Assembly (NCBI GenBank): GCA_964557575.1 | Contig: CAZLBC010000066.1 | Span: 1-26,989 of the forward strand | DNA: 26,989 bases | Source: CAZLBC01 sp964557575 | GTDB lineage: Bacteria > Planctomycetota > Phycisphaerae > SM23-33 | Direction: 5' to 3' | Shown: positions 1-6,556 of the stretch, one piece after another | Layout of the letters: each line of letters starts with the position of its first letter | How positions within the stretch are numbered: position 1 is the first letter of the stretch | Notes under the pieces: model-generated | Database searches by the model: none | What the model was told of the DNA's origin: nothing | Seen by the model: the letters and a program-made list of their open reading frames with translations, nothing else | Translations under genes and position numbers: made by a program

Positions 1-26
1 GAATGCGCACTCAAAGGAGCGAACAC

Positions 27-785
27 ATGAACAGGTATTTCGGCGTTTCGGCACCACTCCTGCTGGCGGCCCTTTCCTGCTGTATTCCCCCGCACCCCGC
101 GGCGGGCGGCGAAAAGCTGCAGGTCCTGGTGGTCACCGGCGGCCACGGGTACAACAAGAAGGTCTTCCCGCGGCTCTTCGCGAACGACAACATGGCCGTC
201 CGGTTCGGCATCGAGGGCATGAAGGGATCGGCCGTCTTCGACGACGTACAGGACTGGAAGTACGACGTCATTGTCCTTTACAATTTCAAGCAGAAGATCG
301 GCGAAAAGCAGAAAAAGAATTTTATCGGGCTGGTGAAAAGCGGGAACACCGGGCTGGTCGTCCTCCACCACGCGATAGCGGCCTATCCCGGCTGGATCGA
401 GTACGAAAAGATGATCGGCGCGACCTACGTGCTGAAGGAACAGGTTCGGGACGGCGTGAAGTACGCCCGCCCGGTCTGGAAACACGACGTGGACATAGCG
501 CTGCACATCGAGGACCCGTCCCACCCGATCACGGCGGGCATGAGGGACTTCACGGTTCACGACGAGACCTACAAGAAATGGGTATACCACGACGGCAACC
601 ACCTGCTGGTGTCCACCGACTGTGCGCTCAACAACAAGCAGGTCTGCTGGGTGAGGACCTACGGGGCGGGCAGGGTCTTTTTCATGCAGCTCGGTCACGG
701 TCCGCAGGTATTCACCGACCCCCATTTCAAGAAACTGGTGGCCCGGGGCATCCGTTGGACCGCCGGACGACTCAAGGGAAAATGA
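27..785 (+). CDS. ThuA-like secreted protein
   Basis: A 252-residue exported protein of the ThuA-like family, which has a class I glutamine-amidotransferase-like fold and is linked to sugar metabolism although the reaction is usually unknown. Residues 1 to about 26 form a hydrophobic signal ending near PAAGG; two cysteines at its end could also allow lipidation, but the lipobox is poor. Family motifs are visible: LVVTGGHGYN near the start of the domain, VVLHHAIAAYPGW in the middle, HPITAGMRDF followed by VHDETY, and YGAGRVFFMQLGHG near the end. I chose the ATG at 27 over an upstream ATG at 3 because AAAGGAG at 13-19 lies seven bases before it and the signal peptide then starts at residue 1. 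The gene converges on the zinc-ribbon gene with four bases between stop codons. Its upstream neighbours are outside the window. Family call is firm; the substrate is not known. Confidence 0.88.
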   Translation: MNRYFGVSAPLLLAALSCCIPPHPAAGGEKLQVLVVTGGHGYNKKVFPRLFANDNMAVRFGIEGMKGSAVFDDVQDWKYDVIVLYNFKQKIGEKQKKNFIGLVKSGNTGLVVLHHAIAAYPGWIEYEKMIGATYVLKEQVRDGVKYARPVWKHDVDIALHIEDPSHPITAGMRDFTVHDETYKKWVYHDGNHLLVSTDCALNNKQVCWVRTYGAGRVFFMQLGHGPQVFTDPHFKKLVARGIRWTAGRLKGK

Positions 786-789
786 CGGA

Positions 790-1317
790 CTAAAACGCGC
801 CGCCGGCCTGGTCGCCGGGAATATAGTTCGACGGGCATATCCAGCGGAACAGCGAGGCGAATTTCTGCGCCCGGGCCCGCTTCTGCCCCGTCTCGGCCCG
901 CATCTTCTCCAGCTCGGGACCCATGGTCTCGGATAAATATTGCTTCGCCGCCGCGTTTCGCTGCTCCTCGTCGGGATAGAGTTCGCGGATAGCGGCAAGC
1001 TCCCCGGCGTCAAGCCATATCCCCGCGCACGACGGGCACTCGTCGATCGCCACCTTCTTCTTGACATCGAAGAAGTGCTGCATCATGACCACGTCGCCGC
1101 ACTGCGGGCAGTGCCGCCGCGCCGCGGAATCGACCCGGACCGCCGGGTCCCGCGGTATGTCCGGCAGTTCCTGCCCGGCCTCCTCGTCGGCCTCGTCGAA
1201 CTTCTCGATCTCGGTCTGGTCGAACCAGATCCCCCCGCAGCCGTTTTCGCACACGTCCACTTCCACGCCGCCGACGACCTTCGACGTCAGCAGATTCGAA
1301 CACGCCGGACACTGCAT
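790..1317 (-). CDS. Double zf-TFIIB zinc-ribbon protein
   Basis: A 175-residue, probably cytoplasmic protein with two TFIIB-type zinc ribbons (zf-TFIIB family). The first has C3-x2-C6 and C23-x3-C27 followed by GGIWFD. The second has C70-x2-C73 and C94-x2-C97 followed by AGIWLD. Each ends with the family's typical acidic helix (EIEKFDE, ELAAIRELY). The rest is charged, with no membrane segment. No enzymatic role is known for these proteins; nucleic-acid or protein binding is assumed from the fold. I chose the ATG at 1317 because AAGGAGA at 1324-1330 precedes it by about seven bases and the first cysteine pair follows at once; the frame extends further upstream but without a ribosome site. It lies 81 bases downstream of the large toroid-DUF4159 gene on the same strand, so co-transcription is possible. 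Family call is firm, role unknown. Confidence 0.85.
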   Translation of the reverse strand: MQCPACSNLLTSKVVGGVEVDVCENGCGGIWFDQTEIEKFDEADEEAGQELPDIPRDPAVRVDSAARRHCPQCGDVVMMQHFFDVKKKVAIDECPSCAGIWLDAGELAAIRELYPDEEQRNAAAKQYLSETMGPELEKMRAETGQKRARAQKFASLFRWICPSNYIPGDQAGGAF

Positions 1318-1398
1318 AACCCGTCTCCTTACGATAGTGAAATACACGAAACAAACCGCACGCATCATACGACGCGGCCGGGCCGCAATCAATCCTTA

Positions 1399-4284
1399 TC
1401 AGTGATCGGTGCCGTATACCATCAGTTCGCGGATGCCGGGGGACCGGTGGTAGTAGCCGGTGATTCTCAGTTCCAGCGTCGTACACTCCCTCCCGGCGAA
1501 CGCCAGATGCAACCGGTTTTCCCGGTAGACCGCGTTGGTTACGGGCAACTTTACGCTGCCGTCCAGGACGATCCTGAAGTCCTTCGGGGCGTTTTCGTGG
1601 TGCTTGTAGCCGGTGACGCCGACGGCGAACACGGTCCGTGTTCCGGGAAATTTCAGCTTGATCACGTACGACTTTTTGCCGTCCCGCTCGTCCCAGTAGG
1701 TCTGGTAATCCCCGTCGATCGCGGCGGGGGCTTCCTTACCGCCCCCGTCGGGGTCGTGGCCGTCGGGGCTCGTCGCCTCCGCCTCCCCCGCGATATTCTT
1801 CAGGGCACGCGGGGGATTTTGGATATACCTGACCGCGGACGCGTCCGCGTCGACGCCCGACGCCAGGACGACGACATTCTTCACGATATCCACGGCCGAC
1901 CGACTGGCATACCCGTCGACCGTCCCTGACGGAAACCCCAGCAGCCCGCAGGTCAGGTCTTCCCGGCTGAGCAGAACCCCCCCGGGGCCGCCCGTGTCGA
2001 TCGCCTCCAGCCGGATCTTCCCGGAAGACCCCGCATCGTCCTGTATGTTCAACCGCTTCCGCGCCGGCGGGGTGTATGAAACGCCCTTCACCGGGTTGTA
2101 CGCCCGCGCCAGGATCGGCGCGTCCGCGCCAAGGGGCTTGACGGCGTTCGTGCCGAACATCCCGGCCAGGGCCTTCCGGGCGGACGCGTAGAACGCCTCG
2201 CCGCCGCCGGCCGAATCGACCAGCAGCATCCCGCCGTTCGCAATAAATGTCTTGATTGCTTCTTTCTCCGCGGCGGTCAGGACAAGTTCGCCGGTCCCCG
2301 TCATAGCCGCTATCTTCGCGCCCGCGCCCGGCAGCTTTTCGGCGGCCAGGAACCGCTGCACGAGCCGGATACCCTCGTCCGCGGCCAGCCGCCGCGACAG
2401 CGACAGCCACGCCAGGGGTTCGGGATTATAGTTGCCCCCGTGCTTGACCCTGACGACAGCGACCGTTTTGAGCCGCTCCTCGTCCGGCCGCCGGGGCCAA
2501 TGCCCGGACGGGTACGGGCGGAGACCGTCGCTGCCGCCGGCGGCCGCGGCGGCGAGATTCGCGGCGAACATGAAACTCGACCGGGCGGCGGGCATGAGGT
2601 TCATCTGCCAGATCTTCGAGATGTCCTCGTCGGTGTGGAAGACGAGCGGGCGGGCGCCGTTCGTTATGCGGTGGAGGCGCGGTGTGCCCCCGAGCCGGTT
2701 CGGGATCAGGTACACCGGGTCCCCCGGCGGCACCGGCGCCATCTCCTGCCGCGGAAACGCCCGCCGGTAGACCGCCCGCATTTCCTGCGAGAAATCCGTG
2801 CTCCCCGCGGCCGCGGCGCTGAAAATCATTCCGCCCTGGTAGGCATATGTCCGAAGCTTCCTGACCTGGCGGTCGGTAAATGCCGGTTTCGACCGGCCGG
2901 TAATATAGAGGATCGGGGCGTCGAGCCACGTGAAGGGATGATCCGCGAGCCGGGCGACCTTCCATGAACATCGCCATCCCCCCTCGGCATTCAGCCACCC
3001 GGTCGCGTGGGCGATATCCCGGCACCGCTTCGCGGGCTCCTCGCCCCAGTCCAGCCGGGCAAACAGCACCCCGCGACCGCCCGCGGCGAGAAAGAGCAGG
3101 CCGAATGCCGTCTGGCGGAGGGAATCGCGATCGCAGAACGATCCGTCTTCTGTCTGCAACCCGAAAAGCCTGACCACCCCCTCGCGGTACCAATCGTCCT
3201 TCCCGAAACGCCGGTTTCCCGAAAGCAGCCCGGCGCGGCAGGCCCACCAGAGGTAGAAGCACCAGCGATGCCCGCTCGAGATGCCGGGTTTGTTTGTCGC
3301 CAGGGTCTTGACGAAATGCTCCGCCAGCCAGGCCTGCCCACGGTCGAGAACCGCAGGGAGTCCCGACAGGTACGCCGGCGCCTTGTCGGCCCCGTAATCG
3401 AACATTTCGCGGGGATTTGCCGCGTCCAGGGCGGTATACAGGCTCGCCAGGGCCGCCGCGGTATAATCACTGCGGGGGGCATTCGCCCCGCCGTGATCGC
3501 CCCACCCGCCGTCGGCGAGCTGGCTGTTTTGCCAGTACTGGACCATGCCCTCCCAGAAATCGGGGGGCATCATCTTCCCACCGGCGCGCTGGTAGTCCCT
3601 GACCCCCAGCACGGCGAACGCCGTCCAGTAGGTGTGGCCGCCGTTGTCCCAGATGGTATCTTTCCAGCCCCCGCCGGCGGCGGGCGAAAACGCCAGCCTG
3701 ATCCCGTCGTGGTTGAGGTATTTCCAGAACTCCTTCGGCCTCCTGCCGAGCCGCTCGGCCTCGAGCCACGCCGCGCAACGGGCCCCGATACCGCCCGTGT
3801 TCCAGGTGTCGTGTGTCTTGAGATAATCGAGTGCCTTCGTTACGGCCTCGTCCTCGATGTCGGCGCCGGTCTTCATGAGGGCGAGCGCCGCCAGGGCCGT
3901 CTGCATGACCTGCGCCCGCTTCGTTTCGAAATTCATCCGCACGGTCCCCATGAGGCGCTTCTTGACGGCGGGGTTTTTCCATTTCTCGCTGCGGTCGGGC
4001 GGTTTCGGCCGGCCCTCGTGAAAATAGCGGGGCGCATCGCCGGAACTCCCGAAACTGCCGTCGTCGTTCTGCTGCGACCTGATGAACGCCGCCGCCTTTT
4101 CCATCGCCCGCTCGATACGGTCCCGGCGCAGCGTACCGGACGCCCGCCGGCGGAGGGCGTCGACGCGCCCGTCGGCGCGGACCGCGGTCGTAAGAAGAAA
4201 GCAGGAAAAGAAACACGCGGTGAACAATACCGCGGGAGGAATGAAGCATCGGCCGCGATATGTCAACTGTGTTCCGACGAGCAT
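1399..4284 (-). CDS. Secreted toroid-DUF4159-DUF4159-discoidin protein
   Basis: A 961-residue exported protein. Residues 1-37 are a signal peptide ending AVRA|D. Residues about 60-430 carry repeats of the prenyltransferase/squalene-cyclase alpha/alpha-toroid type, with QW-like motifs (QQNDDGSFG, QLADGGWGD, QTEDGSFCD), but I see no DxDD catalytic motif, so cyclase activity is not supported. Residues about 440-600 match DUF4159 (DAPILYITG, YQGGMIFS, RRAFPR, HTDED), and about 620-820 look like a second DUF4159 copy (GGNYNPEPLAW, IAAMTGTGELVL, NGGMLLVDSAGGG, SREDLTCGLLGF). The last 120 residues resemble a discoidin (F5/8 type C) or NPCBM sugar-binding beta-sandwich. A shorter paralogue lies at 20439-22772. 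The ATG at 4284 has no obvious Shine-Dalgarno, so the start is uncertain. It follows the pseudopilin and unknown membrane-protein genes after a 124-base gap holding a stem-loop and a TATAAT box. Domain composition is clear, function unknown. Confidence 0.85.
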   Translation of the reverse strand: MLVGTQLTYRGRCFIPPAVLFTACFFSCFLLTTAVRADGRVDALRRRASGTLRRDRIERAMEKAAAFIRSQQNDDGSFGSSGDAPRYFHEGRPKPPDRSEKWKNPAVKKRLMGTVRMNFETKRAQVMQTALAALALMKTGADIEDEAVTKALDYLKTHDTWNTGGIGARCAAWLEAERLGRRPKEFWKYLNHDGIRLAFSPAAGGGWKDTIWDNGGHTYWTAFAVLGVRDYQRAGGKMMPPDFWEGMVQYWQNSQLADGGWGDHGGANAPRSDYTAAALASLYTALDAANPREMFDYGADKAPAYLSGLPAVLDRGQAWLAEHFVKTLATNKPGISSGHRWCFYLWWACRAGLLSGNRRFGKDDWYREGVVRLFGLQTEDGSFCDRDSLRQTAFGLLFLAAGGRGVLFARLDWGEEPAKRCRDIAHATGWLNAEGGWRCSWKVARLADHPFTWLDAPILYITGRSKPAFTDRQVRKLRTYAYQGGMIFSAAAAGSTDFSQEMRAVYRRAFPRQEMAPVPPGDPVYLIPNRLGGTPRLHRITNGARPLVFHTDEDISKIWQMNLMPAARSSFMFAANLAAAAAGGSDGLRPYPSGHWPRRPDEERLKTVAVVRVKHGGNYNPEPLAWLSLSRRLAADEGIRLVQRFLAAEKLPGAGAKIAAMTGTGELVLTAAEKEAIKTFIANGGMLLVDSAGGGEAFYASARKALAGMFGTNAVKPLGADAPILARAYNPVKGVSYTPPARKRLNIQDDAGSSGKIRLEAIDTGGPGGVLLSREDLTCGLLGFPSGTVDGYASRSAVDIVKNVVVLASGVDADASAVRYIQNPPRALKNIAGEAEATSPDGHDPDGGGKEAPAAIDGDYQTYWDERDGKKSYVIKLKFPGTRTVFAVGVTGYKHHENAPKDFRIVLDGSVKLPVTNAVYRENRLHLAFAGRECTTLELRITGYYHRSPGIRELMVYGTDH

Positions 4285-4349
4285 ATAGACTCACAACCCG
4301 ATCAGTCCCGGTGACGCCGGTTTCGCAAGAGGACCGGTACCTCGAGGGT

Positions 4350-4355
4350 ATTATA
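4350..4355 (-). promoter_or_regulatory. Possible -10 box for toroid-DUF4159 gene
   Basis: A perfect TATAAT reads on the minus strand in the 124-base gap, 65 bases before the ATG at 4284. At 17-base spacing the -35 region reads TCGCCT, which is a poor match. The same hexamer also occurs inside genes here, so on its own this is weak evidence. It would let the large gene be transcribed apart from the pseudopilin operon. Confidence 0.3.
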
Positions 4356-4391
4356 CGGCCCTCCCGCCCCCGAGGCGAGCCGAAACTGCTT

Positions 4392-4408
4392 CCCGATCGC
4401 CGATCGGG
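4392..4408 (-). terminator. Stem-loop touching the stop codon of the 254-aa gene
   Basis: A perfect 7-bp stem (CCCGATC / GATCGGG) with a three-base loop starts right after the TAG stop at 4411-4409. On the minus strand it is followed by AAGCAGTTTCGG, so the U-tract is only three residues. It could be a weak intrinsic terminator or a processing/stability hairpin between the 254-aa gene and the toroid-DUF4159 gene. Confidence 0.4.
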
Positions 4409-5173
4409 CTATTTCGTTACCAGTTCGTACCGCAGCCGAAACGCCTCGTCGGGGTTGTCCCGGGGAAACAGCGTGCGGTACTCCGGATCGGCCTTTTTCA
4501 GTACCGCGGCGACGAGGCGGTCATTGTCGCGAGCCCGATCGAGGAATCCCCCCAGCGCGTAGCCTTCGGTGACTATCGCGAGCCGGGGGGCGTCGGAACT
4601 GCAAAGATAATCCAGTTTTTCAACATCTTGCGGCAGGCCGCACAGCAGGACCAGGATGTCGCACCGGCCGGCGTAGCGCCGGGCGGTATCGTCCAGGAAT
4701 TGCGCGGTGTAGGCGGAACGGCGGGCGGGCATGGTTGCCAGGCGCGGTTCCGGAAATGCGTCGGGATCGATGTCCTTCCACTCGGCCGGGACCGGCGGCG
4801 TCACGCGGCCCACGACGGTCACCGTTCCGTCGAGGCCGTCCTCCATGCCCGCGATGCGGGCCCGGACGTATTCGGGGCTGAAGACGTTGGGAACGGGCAG
4901 CACGACAACCACCCGCGCGGCGGGATGATGCTCCGCCACGTGCCGGCAGAGGCGCCAAGCGGCGAGCCACCGGTAACCCGTTTCGCGGGTGCGGACTGCG
5001 CGGTCGATGCGCTGCGGCGCGGTGAAATAGAAAAAGGCGTGCCAGCCGGCCGCGGCGATCAACCCCGCGCATCCGGCCGCGATCAGGGGCTTGGCCCACT
5101 GCCGGTGCCGGCGGTAGCGGACATGCCCGTAGATTACCAGCCCCAGGAACAGGATAAGAAACAGGTATATCAT
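4409..5173 (-). CDS. Membrane-anchored protein of unknown function
   Basis: A 254-residue protein I do not recognise. Residues 1-17 and about 29-50 are hydrophobic helices separated by a strongly basic loop (RYRRHRQWAK). By the positive-inside rule the loop is cytoplasmic and the remaining 200 residues are extracytoplasmic. That domain alternates hydrophobic strands and helices (ARVVVVLPVPN, GTVTVVGRV, CDILVLLCGLPQD, APRLAIVTEGYALGG), giving the look of an alpha/beta sandwich such as a periplasmic-binding-protein lobe; this is impression only. The segment ILVLLCGLPQDVEKLDYL resembles a ligand-binding turn plus helix. It lies 40 bases after the pseudopilin stop, on the same strand, so the two are probably co-transcribed. 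The ATG at 5173 has no strong Shine-Dalgarno; translation may depend on coupling. A stem-loop directly follows the stop codon. Confident it is a gene because of length, composition and operon position. Confidence 0.75.
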   Translation of the reverse strand: MIYLFLILFLGLVIYGHVRYRRHRQWAKPLIAAGCAGLIAAAGWHAFFYFTAPQRIDRAVRTRETGYRWLAAWRLCRHVAEHHPAARVVVVLPVPNVFSPEYVRARIAGMEDGLDGTVTVVGRVTPPVPAEWKDIDPDAFPEPRLATMPARRSAYTAQFLDDTARRYAGRCDILVLLCGLPQDVEKLDYLCSSDAPRLAIVTEGYALGGFLDRARDNDRLVAAVLKKADPEYRTLFPRDNPDEAFRLRYELVTK

Positions 5174-5213
5174 CTATGTATGCTGAGAAGTTCCGGTGTA
5201 AAGAGAGTAATGA

Positions 5214-6095
5214 TTATTGTCCGACGATGTTCTTTCGCTGTATGACCCACTTCCTGTTCTGGGGTATATCCCCCCGGTACCACTTGACCGTGCCGTCGAG
5301 CTGGACGATGTTGTGCCCGCCCCGGTGCCGCCGGTAAGCCCTGGTCTGGAAACTGTGCTGGATCGGCCACTCGTCGGTGCCCCGCGATATCCCGCCGATG
5401 TCCTCGGCGCTCTGTCCGGTATCCGCGTCCGCGATGTAAACGACCTTCGGGTTGCCCACGCTCGTCAGGCTCGGCACCCATTTCTTTGCAGCGTCGTTGG
5501 CCCAGGTGACGTGCCCCAGTGTCGGGGCGTATATTTGCCAGACCTCCATGTTCTTCTTTTTGGCGAAGTCGATTTCGGTTCTGCCCCACCCGTAGTGGTT
5601 GACGCCGTAGTCGAGCTGGACCTCAGTCAGGTGGCCCTTGAGGAGTTTTTCGCGGGAGAACAGCTTCGCCGCCGGGCAATGAAAGATATTCCGGCCCTCG
5701 TACTGGTCGACGTCCAGGCGCTTGTTGCCGTCGAGGTCCCGCCACTCCGAGCGGCTGTAGAGGTACGGGATAAGCAGATCGCAGAAACTCGTCCTGATGC
5801 CGTCCACCCACTTGTTTTTCAGCTTCGGGAGATTATCGGAATGGTCGGTGGCGTAATGCATCGCCGCCATGTAGATTCGAGACAGGTGCACGGAACACTT
5901 CGACTGCATGCCGGACTGGTAGACGCCGGAGAATACCGGCACCATGATCAGGATCAGGACCACGATGATCGCCATGGCCACCAGGAGTTCGACGAGCGTA
6001 AAGCCCCCGGCGGGCTGCTTTTCATTGCGCCGTTCTGGATATAAACAATCCATGTTCTTTTCATCCTTGCCAGGTAAGTACTTATTTTTAAACAT
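5214..6095 (-). CDS. Type II secretion/type IV pilus-like pseudopilin with H-X9-DG motif
   Basis: A 293-residue pseudopilin. The prepilin-peptidase site is G31|F32, followed by FTLVELL with the conserved glutamate at mature position 5 and a hydrophobic helix to about residue 55. The C-terminal region has an H-X9-DG motif (H257, D267-G268, then TVKWY), the hallmark of the prepilin-type processing-associated domain abundant in Planctomycetes, Lentisphaerae and Verrucomicrobia. The middle holds several aromatic- and cysteine-containing segments that may bind ligand. I chose the ATG at 6095 because GGAGGG at 6104-6109 lies eight bases upstream; an in-frame TTG at 6116 and an ATG at 6053 (17-residue leader) are alternatives. 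It heads a likely operon with the 254-residue membrane-anchored gene. Members occur in many copies per genome, so the specific role (surface filament, secretion pseudopilus or other surface protein) cannot be told. Confidence 0.9.
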   Translation of the reverse strand: MFKNKYLPGKDEKNMDCLYPERRNEKQPAGGFTLVELLVAMAIIVVLILIMVPVFSGVYQSGMQSKCSVHLSRIYMAAMHYATDHSDNLPKLKNKWVDGIRTSFCDLLIPYLYSRSEWRDLDGNKRLDVDQYEGRNIFHCPAAKLFSREKLLKGHLTEVQLDYGVNHYGWGRTEIDFAKKKNMEVWQIYAPTLGHVTWANDAAKKWVPSLTSVGNPKVVYIADADTGQSAEDIGGISRGTDEWPIQHSFQTRAYRRHRGGHNIVQLDGTVKWYRGDIPQNRKWVIQRKNIVGQ

Positions 6096-6103
6096 CTTAA
6101 AAA

Positions 6104-6109
6104 CCCTCC
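6104..6109 (-). promoter_or_regulatory. Ribosome binding site that fixes the pseudopilin start
   Basis: GGAGGG on the minus strand, eight bases before the ATG at 6095. It favours this start over the TTG at 6116, which has no such site, and over the ATG at 6053, which has a weaker AAGGA ten bases upstream. Confidence 0.6.
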
Positions 6110-6139
6110 ACGGCAATCGGGCTGCTGTCTGAAACGCTG

Positions 6140-6170
6140 ATTATCTCTCCCTTCAGTATTATATGTCAAA
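6140..6170 (-). promoter_or_regulatory. Candidate promoter of the pseudopilin operon
   Basis: On the minus strand a perfect -35 TTGACA (6165-6170) is followed after 19 bases by GATAAT (6140-6145). A perfect TATAAT (6158-6163) directly follows the TTGACA but has no good -35 of its own. Either -10 gives a leader of roughly 40-55 bases before the ATG at 6095. The 19-base spacing is longer than ideal. Confidence 0.45.
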
Positions 6171-6265
6171 ACCGCCGGAAAAACGAGGAGAAACAGGTAA
6201 ATACACGACTATATGGGCCATCTTTTCGAAATGGCGGTTAACCGGGGTCTGCGACCGCTACATCA

Positions 6266-6295
6266 TTTACATGAGTATCCTTTCCCGCGTATAAT
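6266..6295 (+). promoter_or_regulatory. Sigma-70-type promoter for the small membrane protein gene
   Basis: TTTACA (6266-6271), an 18-base spacer, then a perfect TATAAT (6290-6295). Transcription would start near 6302, about 41 bases before the ATG at 6343, which has its own GGGAG ribosome site. It probably drives both the 67-residue protein and the beta-helix gene behind it. Confidence 0.6.
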
Positions 6296-6342
6296 GAATG
6301 GCCGAGACGCACTAATCCACTGCTTCACACGGGAGACCGACC

Positions 6343-6546
6343 ATGAAATACCTGTCGTTTACCGTCCTGCTGCTGGTGGGGATCTGCATCGCGGTCCACA
6401 TCCTCCTGGCGGTGTGGGTCTTCGGGGACATCCGGAAGCGACAGGCCGGCTCGGGCATCTGGATCGCTGTTGTCCTGCTGACCGGCCTGCTGGGCGTGAT
6501 CCCTTACACCCTCGTCCGCATCGGCGACCGGGACGAGGAAGAGTAA
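6343..6546 (+). CDS. Small two-helix membrane protein, PLDc_N-like
   Basis: A 67-residue inner-membrane protein with helices at about residues 5-27 and 39-58, a charged connector (GDIRKRQAGSG) and an acidic tail (RIGDRDEEE). The pattern of a tryptophan-containing first helix, short basic loop, then LLTGLLGVIPYTLVR fits the PLDc_N family, the membrane segment found in front of cardiolipin synthases but also as a free-standing small protein. No catalytic residues are present, so it cannot be a synthase. GGGAGA about six bases upstream supports the ATG, and a good promoter lies at 6266-6295. Its stop is ten bases before the next ATG, so it is probably co-transcribed with the beta-helix gene. Family assignment rests on pattern only. 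Confidence 0.75.
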   Translation: MKYLSFTVLLLVGICIAVHILLAVWVFGDIRKRQAGSGIWIAVVLLTGLLGVIPYTLVRIGDRDEEE

Positions 6547-6556
6547 GATCGCCCGC

